A program made the translations under genes and the position numbers. Shown here piece after piece: positions 15,798-23,820 of a stretch of 28,343 nucleotides of DNA. Each line of letters starts with the position of its first letter. Position 1 is the stretch's first letter. The notes under the pieces were generated by a model. It did not search any database, had not been told where the DNA came from, and worked only from the letters and a program-made list of their open reading frames with translations. The stretch comes from Hafnia paralvei ATCC 29927 (GTDB lineage: Bacteria > Pseudomonadota > Gammaproteobacteria > Enterobacterales > Enterobacteriaceae), in assembly GCF_001655005.1 (NCBI RefSeq), contig NZ_LXET01000006.1, positions 1-28,343 on the forward strand. The letters are read 5' to 3'.

Positions 15798-16184
15798 ATG
15801 CGCCATCGTAAGAGTGGTCGTCAACTGAACCGTAACAGCAGCCATCGCCAAGCTATGTTCCGCAATATGGCCGGCTCTTTGGTTCGTCATGAAATCATCA
15901 AGACGACCCTGCCGAAAGCGAAAGAGCTGCGTCGCGTGGTTGAGCCGCTGATTACTCTTGCCAAGACCGACAGCGTTGCTAATCGTCGTCTGGCATTCGC
16001 CCGTACTCGTGATAACGAGATCGTGGCAAAACTGTTTAACGAGCTAGGCCCGCGTTTCGCGAGCCGTGCCGGTGGTTACACTCGTATTCTTAAGTGTGGC
16101 TTCCGTGCAGGCGACAACGCGCCGATGGCTTACATCGAACTCGTTGATCGTTCTGTATCTGATGCAGAAGCAACTGCAGAGTAA
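15798..16184 (+). CDS. rplQ: 50S ribosomal protein L17
   Basis: A 128-residue L17 starting MRHRKSGRQLNRNSSHRQAM. It is an early 50S protein near the tunnel exit. It is one residue longer than the E. coli protein at the acidic C-terminal tail. Last gene of the alpha operon, 40 bases after rpoA, with GAAGGA upstream. Confidence 0.98.
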   Translation: MRHRKSGRQLNRNSSHRQAMFRNMAGSLVRHEIIKTTLPKAKELRRVVEPLITLAKTDSVANRRLAFARTRDNEIVAKLFNELGPRFASRAGGYTRILKCGFRAGDNAPMAYIELVDRSVSDAEATAE

Positions 16185-16203
16185 TCTGTAGAAGCATGAA
16201 AAC

Positions 16204-16227
16204 GCCGGGCTTAGGCCCGGCTTTTTT
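16204..16227 (+). terminator. Intrinsic terminator of the alpha operon
   Basis: A 7-bp stem GCCGGGC (16204-16210) / GCCCGGC (16215-16221) with a TTAG loop and six T following. It lies 20 bases after the rplQ stop. Confidence 0.95.
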
Positions 16228-16328
16228 ATACCTAGAATTCATCATGTTCTGTTGTGCCCCTCGCATGTCTCTTCTTTTTTATCGTTATCCTGATTAAGCT
16301 ATATTCAGATGTTATTGGGGATAAATTT

Positions 16329-16688
16329 ATGTTCTTAGTGGATGAATGGGCTGAGCGCCACATCAACGCCGCGCTAAAACGTGGAGAATTAAATAACCTG
16401 TCCGGAGAAGGTAAACCTTTGGTTCTGGATGACGATTCTCATGTTCCCGCTGAATTGCGTGCTGGCTACCGGCTTTTGAAGAATGCGGGGTGTTTACCGC
16501 CTGAAATAGAGCAACGGAACGAGGCGGCAACGATCGCATCAATACTAAGGGGTCTATCTCGCGAGCATCCTGATTACAGCGAGCTTAATAAGAAACTGGC
16601 ACTGTTGGAGTTTCGTTTACGCCAGGCTGGCATGAGTACAGATTTTTTGCATGCAGAGTATGTCGAGCATTTTGCACAACGTTTCTAA
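16329..16688 (+). CDS. yhdN: YhdN, DUF1992 (DnaJ-homologue-type conserved domain) protein
   Basis: A 119-residue soluble protein of unknown function, matching E. coli YhdN (122 residues). The conserved core is visible: VDEWAERHI near the N terminus, then NLSGEGKPLVLDDDSHVP and ELRAGYRLLKNAGCLPPE. The frame is open upstream to 16254, but those codons give an unrelated hydrophobic stretch; the ATG at 16329 is preceded by TGGGGA at proper spacing and fits the family start. The domain also occurs in DnaJ-like proteins, but no J domain is here. It lies between rplQ and zntR as in E. coli. Confidence 0.9.
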   Translation: MFLVDEWAERHINAALKRGELNNLSGEGKPLVLDDDSHVPAELRAGYRLLKNAGCLPPEIEQRNEAATIASILRGLSREHPDYSELNKKLALLEFRLRQAGMSTDFLHAEYVEHFAQRF

Positions 16689-16706
16689 TTGGGGAGATGG
16701 TAGGCT

Positions 16707-17168
16707 ATGTATCGCATTGGGCAGTTAGCGAAGTTAGCGGGAGTAACGCCTGATACTGTGCGTTATTATGAAAAGCAGAAGATGATGGATCATGAAGTTC
16801 GAACCGAAGGTGGGTATCGTCTTTATACCGATCACGATCTTCAACGATTACGTTTTATTCGTTATGCTAAGCAACTGGGTTTTACATTGGAGTCGATCCG
16901 TGAGCTATTATCGATCAGAGTCGATCCAAAGCATCATACCTGCCAAGAGTCTAAATCTATCGTTGACGCCAGACTGCTCGAGGTAGAAAGTAAGATCCAT
17001 GAGTTGGAATTGATGCGTCAATCACTCAGACGTTTGAGTGATGCCTGTTGTGGAAAAGCTCATACCAGTACCTATTGTTCAATTCTTGAGGCTCTAGAAC
17101 AAGGTGCAGCGGAAAGATTGATGCGTATAGATTTGCGGGGTTATTACCCTAAACCTTCATATTGTTAG
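16707..17168 (+). CDS. zntR: Zinc-responsive MerR-family activator ZntR
   Basis: A 153-residue MerR-type regulator that senses excess Zn2+ and activates export by the P-type ATPase ZntA. The N-terminal winged helix-turn-helix is MYRIGQLAKLAGVTPDTVRYYE. A dimerisation helix follows, and then the metal-binding loop. The zinc ligands known from E. coli are all present at the same numbers: C79, C114, C115, H119 and C124. The C terminus is about 12 residues longer than in E. coli and still ends in cysteine. No zntA lies in the window. arfA starts 10 bases after its stop and is probably co-transcribed. Confidence 0.95.
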   Translation: MYRIGQLAKLAGVTPDTVRYYEKQKMMDHEVRTEGGYRLYTDHDLQRLRFIRYAKQLGFTLESIRELLSIRVDPKHHTCQESKSIVDARLLEVESKIHELELMRQSLRRLSDACCGKAHTSTYCSILEALEQGAAERLMRIDLRGYYPKPSYC

Positions 17169-17178
17169 TGAGGAAGTC

Positions 17179-17355
17179 ATGACTAAGTATCAGCACACCA
17201 AAGGTATTATTACGGATAATGCTATCCAAGCGCTTTTACACGATCCTTTGTTTAAGCCACGCGTAGAAAAAAATAGTAAGGGTAAAGGCAGCTATACTCG
17301 GAAAGCCAAGCACGGTAAAAAAGGCAGCTGGGAGGCTGTAGGTAAAATTCATTAA
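17179..17355 (+). CDS. arfA: Alternative ribosome-rescue factor ArfA, short form
   Basis: A 58-residue protein starting MTKYQHTKGIITDNAIQALL, below common ORF-length cut-offs. ArfA rescues ribosomes stalled on non-stop mRNA by recruiting RF2, as backup to tmRNA. The conserved N-terminal HDPLF segment and the basic KGKGSYTRKAKHGKKGSWE segment are intact. E. coli arfA encodes 72 residues with a hydrophobic tail, and its mRNA is cut in a 3' hairpin so that the product is tmRNA-regulated. Here the frame stops at residue 58, and the TAA lies in the loop of a 13-bp inverted repeat (17336-17378). AGGA (17171-17174) serves as ribosome site. Confidence 0.93.
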   Translation: MTKYQHTKGIITDNAIQALLHDPLFKPRVEKNSKGKGSYTRKAKHGKKGSWEAVGKIH

Positions 17356-17378
17356 TTTCTGATGTATTTTACCTACAG
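17336..17378 (+). promoter_or_regulatory. arfA 3' hairpin (probable RNase III site)
   Basis: A perfect 13-bp inverted repeat CTGTAGGTAAAAT (17336-17348) / ATTTTACCTACAG (17366-17378) with a 17-base loop holding the arfA stop codon. The left arm encodes residues 53-57. Only three T follow, so it is a poor terminator. RNase III cleavage is inferred from the E. coli arfA mRNA. Confidence 0.72.
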
Positions 17379-17403
17379 TTTCCTCTCTGCAAGCAACCAA
17401 TAA

Positions 17404-17426
17404 AAAAGCCGCTCAGAGCGGCTTTT
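17404..17426. terminator. Bidirectional terminator between arfA and mscL
   Basis: AAAAGCCGC (17404-17412) pairs with GCGGCTTTT (17418-17426), giving a T run in either direction. It sits between two convergent transcripts and should serve both. Confidence 0.9.
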
Positions 17427-17442
17427 CTGTTCTTCTAATGTA

Positions 17443-17850
17443 TTATTTTTGTTGCTGTTTTAGTAGGTCACGAATTTCAGTCAACAGTTTTTCTTCCGTG
17501 GTTGGCGCTGGCGGAGCTGCTGGCTCTTCTGCTTCTTGGCGACGCATTTTGTTCATGAGCTTAATGGCTAAGAAAATAGCGAAGGCTACAATGACAAAAT
17601 CGAAGATATTTTGAATAAACTGACCATAATTCATGACAACCGCGGGCGTAGCACCTTCCGCTGCGCGTATGACCCAATGGAACTGTTTGAAATCAACGCC
17701 GCCAATCAATAAACCCAGCGGCGGCATAATAATATCGGCGACTAAAGATGAGACAATCTTACCAAATGCGGCACCGATGATAACACCGACGGCTAAATCG
17801 ACAACGTTGCCACGCATGGCAAATTCACGAAACTCTTTTAATAAACTCAT
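17443..17850 (-). CDS. mscL: Large-conductance mechanosensitive channel MscL
   Basis: A 135-residue inner-membrane channel that opens at high membrane tension and vents solutes on hypo-osmotic shock. The N-terminal amphipathic helix is MSLLKEFREFAMRG. TM1 has VVDLAVGVIIGAAFGKIVSS with the gate residues. TM2 is about residues 76-97, and the charged C-terminal bundle ends in LTEIRDLLKQQQK. GGGGTGAG precedes the start. It lies 73 bases downstream of trkH, with its own promoter candidate at 17880-17908. Confidence 0.97.
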   Translation of the reverse strand: MSLLKEFREFAMRGNVVDLAVGVIIGAAFGKIVSSLVADIIMPPLGLLIGGVDFKQFHWVIRAAEGATPAVVMNYGQFIQNIFDFVIVAFAIFLAIKLMNKMRRQEAEEPAAPPAPTTEEKLLTEIRDLLKQQQK

Positions 17851-17879
17851 AGCTCACCCCTTTTAAAATCAATAACACA

Positions 17880-17908
17880 AGTTTAACAAACATAGCATTA
17901 ATTGACAA
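17880..17908 (-). promoter_or_regulatory. Candidate mscL promoter
   Basis: On the minus strand TTGTCA (17908-17903), a 17-base spacer and TAAACT (17885-17880), about 30 bases before the mscL start. It sits in the trkH-mscL gap, so mscL need not depend on the trk transcript. Confidence 0.5.
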
Positions 17909-17923
17909 AAGACGGACGTAAAT

Positions 17924-19369
17924 TTAAGTACGCCAGAAAGCAGGAAACATTAGCACAATAACTGTCATGACTTCGAGGCGTCCTAAAAGCATTCCTATCG
18001 ATAAGGCCCATTTGGCAATATCAGGCAACGACGCAAAGTTACCGCTAGGGCCAATAACCGGACCCATACCGGGCCCTACATTGGCCATTGCGGTCATTGC
18101 GCCGGTGATTGCTGATAGCGTATCAACGCCACTCATTCCCAAAATCCCGGCAATGACAATCGTGATCCCAATAAACGCCATCATAAAGGCAATCACCGAC
18201 CGGCTGACTTCATTCGTAATCGGGCGATTATTATAGCGACGTGGAAATATCGCGTTAGGGTGGATGAGTTTACGTACTTCGATATGCAGAGTTTCAAAGC
18301 AAATCTGTATTCTAAACATTTTAATGCCGCCAGCGGTTGAGCCTGAACATCCACCAAGTAGCATCACTGAGGCGAAAATTACGGTGGTCAACGGGGTCCA
18401 CAGATCGAAGTTTCCTAAGGAGTAGCCCGTGGTAGATAAAATGTTTATCAGGTTAAAGAATGCGATTCTCAGACTATCAGTGAAGCTGAATATATTTTTA
18501 TGCCATAGCCATAGAGTGATGATCATACCGACGATAATCACGAAGCGTGTGAATCCCACAAGCTGCTGATCTCGCCATAAGGGTTTGCCACTTCGTTGCC
18601 GAATGCACTGCACAAATAATAAAAATGGCAGTGACCCTAGAAACATAAATAGCGTTGCATTCCACTGGGCGAGTTTCGAATAGGCCGCCATGGATAAGTC
18701 ATTGGTAGAGAACCCACCTGTAGAGATAGTGGCGAAGGCATGGTTAACGGCATCAAAGTTGTCCATTCCCGCGTAGCGAAAGCCAAAGTAGCATAGGAAT
18801 GTGAGCACTACATAAACGCCCATAATGCTTTTGGCCACGTCTTTCATACGCGGAGAGCTTTTCTCTGACCAATCCGACGATTCGGTATGGAATAACCGCA
18901 TTCCCCCTACATCGAGAAAAGGTAGAATTGCGACGGCCATAACGATAAAGCCAACACCCCCCATCCACTGGAGCAATGAGCGCCAGAGCAGAACACTAGG
19001 TTCCATCTGATTTAAGTGAGATAAAACCGACGAACCGGTCGTCGTGAGCCCCGACATAGTTTCGAAAAAGGCATCGGTAAACGCGATGTGCTTAATAAAA
19101 ACAAAAGGTAACGCACCGAAGCAGCAGGCGGTGATCCAGGCAAGCGTCGTGGTTAGAAACATGTCCCGAATGCGGAGATAAAATTTCTGCCCGCGTCCTT
19201 GAGCGATAAGAATAATGGCAATGACGTGGGTAATAATCACCGACTGTAGAAATTCAGAAACGCCACCGCTACCGGTAAATAGCGCGTAAATAGTCGGTAT
19301 ATACATCAAGAGGGCGACCTTTGAGAGCATCATCCCCAAGATGTAGAGAATAGAACGATAGTTGACCAT
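17924..19369 (-). CDS. trkH: Trk potassium uptake channel subunit TrkH (Vibrio-type)
   Basis: A 481-residue membrane protein of the TrkH/KtrB superfamily, the K+-conducting subunit gated by TrkA. Four selectivity-filter turns with their glycines are visible: TTTG (109-112), STGG (216-219), STTG (312-315) and NVGPG (430-434). The intramembrane gating loop GGCSGSTAGGIKMFR is at 339-353, and the C terminus ends LEVMTVIVLMFPAFWR. By memory it reads closer to Vibrio TrkH than to E. coli TrkH or TrkG. It starts 8 bases after trkA and no good Shine-Dalgarno is visible, so coupling to trkA is likely. E. coli has no trkH here. Confidence 0.92.
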   Translation of the reverse strand: MVNYRSILYILGMMLSKVALLMYIPTIYALFTGSGGVSEFLQSVIITHVIAIILIAQGRGQKFYLRIRDMFLTTTLAWITACCFGALPFVFIKHIAFTDAFFETMSGLTTTGSSVLSHLNQMEPSVLLWRSLLQWMGGVGFIVMAVAILPFLDVGGMRLFHTESSDWSEKSSPRMKDVAKSIMGVYVVLTFLCYFGFRYAGMDNFDAVNHAFATISTGGFSTNDLSMAAYSKLAQWNATLFMFLGSLPFLLFVQCIRQRSGKPLWRDQQLVGFTRFVIIVGMIITLWLWHKNIFSFTDSLRIAFFNLINILSTTGYSLGNFDLWTPLTTVIFASVMLLGGCSGSTAGGIKMFRIQICFETLHIEVRKLIHPNAIFPRRYNNRPITNEVSRSVIAFMMAFIGITIVIAGILGMSGVDTLSAITGAMTAMANVGPGMGPVIGPSGNFASLPDIAKWALSIGMLLGRLEVMTVIVLMFPAFWRT

Positions 19370-19377
19370 ATACGCGG

Positions 19378-20754
19378 CTATAAGAAGAATGGGCTTGGTT
19401 GGAACAAGCGTTCAACGTCTGTAATAAACTTTTTGTCGGTTAAGAACATGATGACGTGATCTCCCTGTTCAATTTTAGACTCGCTATTAGCAATAATGAC
19501 GTCATCTCCCCGAACAATGGCGCCAATTGTTGTACCCGGCGGAAGTTTTATTTCTTCTACTTTGCGACCAACAACTTTTGAGGTGCTTTCATCTCCATGT
19601 GCGATGGCTTCAATGGCTTCAGCGACGCCGCGGCGCAATGAGGATACACTGACGATGTCTGCTTTACGTACGTGTCCAAGCAGCGCAGAGATCGTTGCCT
19701 GCTGTGGCGAAATTGCGATATCGATAACACTACCTTGCACCAGATCGACATATGCGCTTCTCTGGATGAGCACCATGACTTTTTTAGCCCCTAAGCGCTT
19801 GGCTAACATCGCAGACATGATATTAGCTTCGTCATCGTTGGTTAGAGCGATAAAAACGTCGACTTGATCAATATGCTCTTCAGTCAGCAACTCTTGGTCA
19901 GAAGCATCACCATAGAACACGATGGTGTCATGTAGCATTTCGGCAAGCTCAGCAGCGCGTTGCTGATTACGTTCAATGAGTTTAACGCTGTAGTCTTTTT
20001 CTAAACGATGAGCTAATCCAGCGCCAACGTTACCGCCGCCGACAATCATAATACGTTTATAAGGTTTTTCTAAACGCTGAAGCTCGCTCATCACGGCGCG
20101 AATATGCTGCGATGCGGCGACAAAAAACACTTCGTCACCGGCTTCAATAATGGTAGAGCCTTGTGGGCGAATGGGACGATCTTGGCGGAAAATAGCGGCG
20201 ACCCGGGTATCAATGTGCGGCATATGCTCTTTAAGCGATGCGAGCGCGTTACCAACCAGTGGGCCACCGTAATAGGCTTTTACCACTGCGAGGCTGACTT
20301 TTCCTTCGGCAAAATTGACGACCTGCAATGCACCAGGATACTCAATCAGCCGATACACATAGTCTGTCACCAACTGCTCTGGAGAGATAAGATGGTCTAT
20401 CGGTACGGCTTCGGCATTAAACAAACGCTCGTTTTCACGGATATACTCCGTTGAGCGGATGCGTGCGATTCGATTTGGTGTATTAAATAACGAATAGGCA
20501 ACCTGACAGGCGACCATATTGGTTTCATCTGAGCTGGTGACGGCGACAAGCATATCTGCATCGTCGGCTCCTGCTTCACGCAATACGCGTGGGTGAGAGC
20601 CATGGCCCTGCACCACTCTTAAGTCGAATTTATCTTGCAGTTGGCGCAGGCGATCGCTATTCGTATCGACGATGGTTATATCGTTGTTTTCGCCGACGAG
20701 ATTTTCTGCCAGTGTGCCGCCGACTTGCCCGGCGCCAAGAATGATTATCTTCAT
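19378..20754 (-). CDS. trkA: Trk system NAD-binding subunit TrkA
   Basis: A 458-residue peripheral cytoplasmic protein with two RCK units, exactly E. coli length. Dinucleotide-binding motifs are GAGQVGGTLAENL at about residues 7-19 and GGGNVGAGLAHRLE at about 239-252. Each Rossmann unit is followed by a C-terminal RCK subdomain (about 140-225 and 370-453). Ligand binding (NADH, ATP/ADP) gates the TrkH ring. It lies between rsmB (55 bases upstream) and trkH (8 bases downstream), so the two Trk subunits form one unit. Confidence 0.97.
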   Translation of the reverse strand: MKIIILGAGQVGGTLAENLVGENNDITIVDTNSDRLRQLQDKFDLRVVQGHGSHPRVLREAGADDADMLVAVTSSDETNMVACQVAYSLFNTPNRIARIRSTEYIRENERLFNAEAVPIDHLISPEQLVTDYVYRLIEYPGALQVVNFAEGKVSLAVVKAYYGGPLVGNALASLKEHMPHIDTRVAAIFRQDRPIRPQGSTIIEAGDEVFFVAASQHIRAVMSELQRLEKPYKRIMIVGGGNVGAGLAHRLEKDYSVKLIERNQQRAAELAEMLHDTIVFYGDASDQELLTEEHIDQVDVFIALTNDDEANIMSAMLAKRLGAKKVMVLIQRSAYVDLVQGSVIDIAISPQQATISALLGHVRKADIVSVSSLRRGVAEAIEAIAHGDESTSKVVGRKVEEIKLPPGTTIGAIVRGDDVIIANSESKIEQGDHVIMFLTDKKFITDVERLFQPSPFFL

Positions 20755-20809
20755 TGTGTTCTCTGGTTCGCGCTATTTATAAGCCTGTGTCGTCCGCAGG
20801 CAGACACTG

Positions 20810-22102
20810 TTATGCCTTAATCAGCTTAGCGTAAAAGAACCCATCGCCATCCTGTGCATGGGGAAGATGCTGTTGCCCCGGATTCTTTTGATCTCCGGTG
20901 ATCATCAGCTGGGCCTCTGGATGGCGGGAGAGAAACTCGCGCATCTGTTGAGCATTTTCTTCAGGTAAAACCGAGCAGGTAGCATAAACCATTACCCCAC
21001 CGGATTTCAGATGTGGCCAGATGGCTTCAATAATTTCTTTCTGTAGAGCCGCCAATTCAGCAATATCACGATCGCGACGCAGCCATTTGATATCAGGGTG
21101 ACGACGGATCACTCCTGTTGCGGAACAAGGGGCATCTAGCAAGATACGATCAAATTGCTTGTCCCCACACCATTTCTCAGGATAACGCCCATCACCGCAT
21201 TTTACCTCAGCCTGTTGTTGTAAACGATGTAGGTTTTCTTTCACGCGCTTCAGTCGATTTTCATCAACATCAACGGCAAGAACGTGCGCCTTTGGAGCTG
21301 CCTCCAGAATATGCGTGGTTTTTCCTCCGGGAGCGCAGCAAAGATCAAGGATCTGTTCACCATTTTGCGGATCAAGCAGATCGACACAGTGCTGAGCACT
21401 GGCGTCCTGAACGGTTACCCAGCCTTGCTCAAATCCTGGGAGACGACCGACGGGAGAAGCCTCTTCGAGGCAGATTGCATCGGGGAACTGTGGATGTGCA
21501 AATGCATTGATTTCAGCTTTAGCCAGTAACGCTAAATATTCATCGCGCGAGTGATGGAGGCGGTTGACGCGTAACCACATCGGTGGGCGTTGGTTATTGG
21601 CATCAACAATGGATTCCCACTGCTGCGGATAAGCCTGTTGTAAACGTTTTAGCAGCCACGAAGGGTGTAAGAAACGGCATTCGTTATTCTGTGCGCGTTC
21701 TTTTAACTGGTCTTCCTGACGCTGGAACTGACGTAAAACACCATTGATCAGCCCTTTTAGTTGGGGGCGTTTCAATGCGACAGCACCATTGACTGTTTCG
21801 GCCAAGGCTGCATGTGGGGGAATACGGGTATAGACCAGTTGGTAGATCCCAACCATGATTAGATAATGTAATGGCCGCTGCTTACCAGTGAGTACCTTCG
21901 CCATCAGCTGTTGGATATACCATTCCAACTGCGGTAAAACACGTAGAACACCAAAGCAAAGCTCTTGTAGCAGTGCACGGTCTTTCTCGCTGACTTCTTT
22001 GCTTAGAGCCGGAAGTACGGTACTGAGAGACTGTCCTTGGTCAAGCACTGACCCAAGCGCTTTGGCAGCGATAGCACGCAGATTATATGGAGTGTTTTTC
22101 AT
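20810..22102 (-). CDS. rsmB: 16S rRNA m5C967 methyltransferase RsmB
   Basis: A 430-residue SAM-dependent enzyme (429 in E. coli) that methylates C967 of 16S rRNA near the P site. The N-terminal NusB-like RNA-binding domain spans about residues 1-140. The Rossmann methyltransferase domain follows with DLCCAPGGKTTHILE (SAM binding). The two active-site cysteines are C326 in DAPCSATGVIRRHPD and C376 in YATCSVLPEEN. In E. coli it follows fmt in one operon; here a strong terminator lies between them (22216-22240). Confidence 0.97.
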   Translation of the reverse strand: MKNTPYNLRAIAAKALGSVLDQGQSLSTVLPALSKEVSEKDRALLQELCFGVLRVLPQLEWYIQQLMAKVLTGKQRPLHYLIMVGIYQLVYTRIPPHAALAETVNGAVALKRPQLKGLINGVLRQFQRQEDQLKERAQNNECRFLHPSWLLKRLQQAYPQQWESIVDANNQRPPMWLRVNRLHHSRDEYLALLAKAEINAFAHPQFPDAICLEEASPVGRLPGFEQGWVTVQDASAQHCVDLLDPQNGEQILDLCCAPGGKTTHILEAAPKAHVLAVDVDENRLKRVKENLHRLQQQAEVKCGDGRYPEKWCGDKQFDRILLDAPCSATGVIRRHPDIKWLRRDRDIAELAALQKEIIEAIWPHLKSGGVMVYATCSVLPEENAQQMREFLSRHPEAQLMITGDQKNPGQQHLPHAQDGDGFFYAKLIKA

Positions 22103-22185
22103 AGCGTTAGGCTGACCGTTGCAGCATAAATAAATAATTTAGAGTATGGCGCGAAGTTTACCGCGAATAGGGGGCGGGTTTGAAG

Positions 22186-22213
22186 TTTAGAGACGGATTA
22201 GCATCAATTTCAA
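22186..22213 (-). promoter_or_regulatory. Weak candidate promoter for rsmB-trkA-trkH
   Basis: On the minus strand TTGAAA (22213-22208), a 16-base spacer and TCTAAA (22191-22186). A promoter is needed if the terminator upstream works; this is the best hexamer pair I could find, and it is not strong. Confidence 0.25.
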
Positions 22214-22215
22214 AC

Positions 22216-22240
22216 AAAAAGGGCCCATTGGGCCCTTTTT
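22216..22240. terminator. Symmetric terminator between fmt and rsmB
   Basis: AAAAAGGGCCC (22216-22226) pairs with GGGCCCTTTTT (22230-22240) around ATT. On the minus strand it lies 16 bases after the fmt stop and ends in five T, so it should end the def-fmt transcript. It would also work on the plus strand. Confidence 0.88.
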
Positions 22241-22256
22241 ACAATGACTAATGGAA

Positions 22257-23204
22257 TTATTCTAGGCAATTACCTGGAATGAACCACTCGCGGCGAGAAT
22301 TGAGTAAATCCTGCGCGGACATGCTTTTCTTGCCAGAAGGTTGCAACTGGGTCATCAGCAAGGCCCCCTCGGCGGTTGCTACGGCAATGCCATGTTTGTC
22401 GGCGCTGATGATAGTCCCCGGAGCTTGGTTCTGCTCGGCTGCTATCACCTGAGACTGCCAAACTTTTACCGGTTGGCCATCAATCATAAAGAAGCTTACC
22501 GGCCATGGATTGAACGCCCGAACGCAGCGCTCAAGCTGTGCAGCAGAAAGAGTCCAGTTTAAGCGGGCTTCCTCTTTGCTTAGTTTCTCAGCGTAGGTCA
22601 CTAGGGCTTCATCCTGCTTCTCAGGCGTTGCTGTACCGTTGGCTAACTCAGCGAGCGTAGCGAGCAACCCTTGAGGCCCCATCTCAGCCAGCTTATCGTA
22701 TAGCGTTGCACTGGTATCTTGAGCGGTGATTGGACAGGAGACTTTATGCAGCATATCGCCAGTATCTAAACCAACGTCCATCTGCATAATAGTGACACCT
22801 GTTTCAGCATCACCGGCCCATAAGGCTCGCTGAATAGGCGCTGCGCCACGCCAGCGAGGCAGCAGGGAGCCATGCACGTTGATACAGCCTAAACGTGGCA
22901 TATCCAAAACGGCCTTAGGCAAGATTAACCCATACGCCACCACGACCATCACATCGGCGTTAAGATCGGAAACCAGCTTCTGGCTGTCCTCTGGGCGCAG
23001 TGACACGGGTTGAAAAACAGGTAAATTATGCTGCTCGGCTAAAACCTTAACAGGGCTCGGAGTGAGTTTATTGCCACGACCTGCAGGCCTATCTGGTTGG
23101 GTAAAAACGCCAACGATTTGATGCTGCGAAGACAAAAGCGCGTCTAGATGACGCGCTGCAAAATCGGGAGTTCCCGCAAAAATAATACGCAAAGAATCAG
23201 ACAA
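22257..23204 (-). CDS. fmt: Methionyl-tRNA formyltransferase
   Basis: A 315-residue enzyme (E. coli length) that formylates Met-tRNAfMet from 10-formyl-THF before initiation. The N-terminal Rossmann domain starts IIFAGTPDFAARHLDALL. The catalytic set is N109, H111 and D147, seen in CINVHGSLLPRWRGAAPIQR and GLDTGDML. The loop PDRPAGRGNKLTPSPVK, which recognises tRNA, is at about 37-53. The C-terminal OB-like domain follows residue 205. It is transcribed after def with a 27-base gap; def later removes the formyl group. Confidence 0.98.
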   Translation of the reverse strand: MSDSLRIIFAGTPDFAARHLDALLSSQHQIVGVFTQPDRPAGRGNKLTPSPVKVLAEQHNLPVFQPVSLRPEDSQKLVSDLNADVMVVVAYGLILPKAVLDMPRLGCINVHGSLLPRWRGAAPIQRALWAGDAETGVTIMQMDVGLDTGDMLHKVSCPITAQDTSATLYDKLAEMGPQGLLATLAELANGTATPEKQDEALVTYAEKLSKEEARLNWTLSAAQLERCVRAFNPWPVSFFMIDGQPVKVWQSQVIAAEQNQAPGTIISADKHGIAVATAEGALLMTQLQPSGKKSMSAQDLLNSRREWFIPGNCLE

Positions 23205-23231
23205 TGTTGTTTCCTGCTAATAATGAGCTAA

Positions 23232-23741
23232 TTAGCCTCTGGCCTGCTGTTTATACAGTTTTTCCAGCTTCTGACGAATGCGCTGACGCTTCAGAGGCGA
23301 GAGATAATCAACGAACAGTTTTCCGATCAAATGATCCATCTCGTGTTGAATACAGATTGCGAGAAGATCGTCGGCTTCCAGTTCGAAAGGTTTTCCATCG
23401 CGATCCAATGCGCGAATTTTCACACGCTCAGCGCGAGGAACGAGCGCTCGATGTTCAGGAACCGACAGACAGCCTTCTTCAATGCCGGTTTCACCGTCGC
23501 TTGATAGCAATTCTGGATTGATCAGGACTAAACGCTGATCGCGATTTTCAGACACATCGATGACGATAATACGCTGGTGAACGTCTACCTGAGTGGCCGC
23601 CAGACCAATACCTTCTTCCGCGTACATGGTATCAAACATGTCATCAACGATACGCTGAATTTCGGGCGTAACTTCTTTTACAGGCTGCGCAACAGTGCGG
23701 AGCCGCTCATCGGGGAAATGTAATACCTGCAATACCGCCAT
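23232..23741 (-). CDS. def: Peptide deformylase
   Basis: A 169-residue Fe2+ metalloprotease that removes the N-formyl group from nascent proteins. All three signature motifs are present: GIGLAATQ (45-52), EGCLS (89-93, metal ligand C91) and HEMDH (133-137, ligands H133 and H137, catalytic E134). Length equals E. coli Def. It heads the leftward def-fmt unit and is divergent from dprA. Confidence 0.98.
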   Translation of the reverse strand: MAVLQVLHFPDERLRTVAQPVKEVTPEIQRIVDDMFDTMYAEEGIGLAATQVDVHQRIIVIDVSENRDQRLVLINPELLSSDGETGIEEGCLSVPEHRALVPRAERVKIRALDRDGKPFELEADDLLAICIQHEMDHLIGKLFVDYLSPLKRQRIRQKLEKLYKQQARG

Positions 23742-23820
23742 AAATTATTCGATCTGTCTCTGAGTAGTGGAATGATTGTCACTTACTATTCTAGACATTT
23801 CCGGCCTTGATTGACAGTAT

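Noticed and set aside
16254..16328. Hydrophobic N-terminal extension of yhdN that looks like a signal anchor
   Set aside because: YhdN homologues start at the MF(L)VDEWAERH point and a GGGGA site precedes the ATG at 16329; the upstream codons are probably non-coding leader.
17336..17378. arfA hairpin as a plain intrinsic terminator
   Set aside because: Only three T follow the stem and a proper bidirectional terminator lies 25 bases further on.
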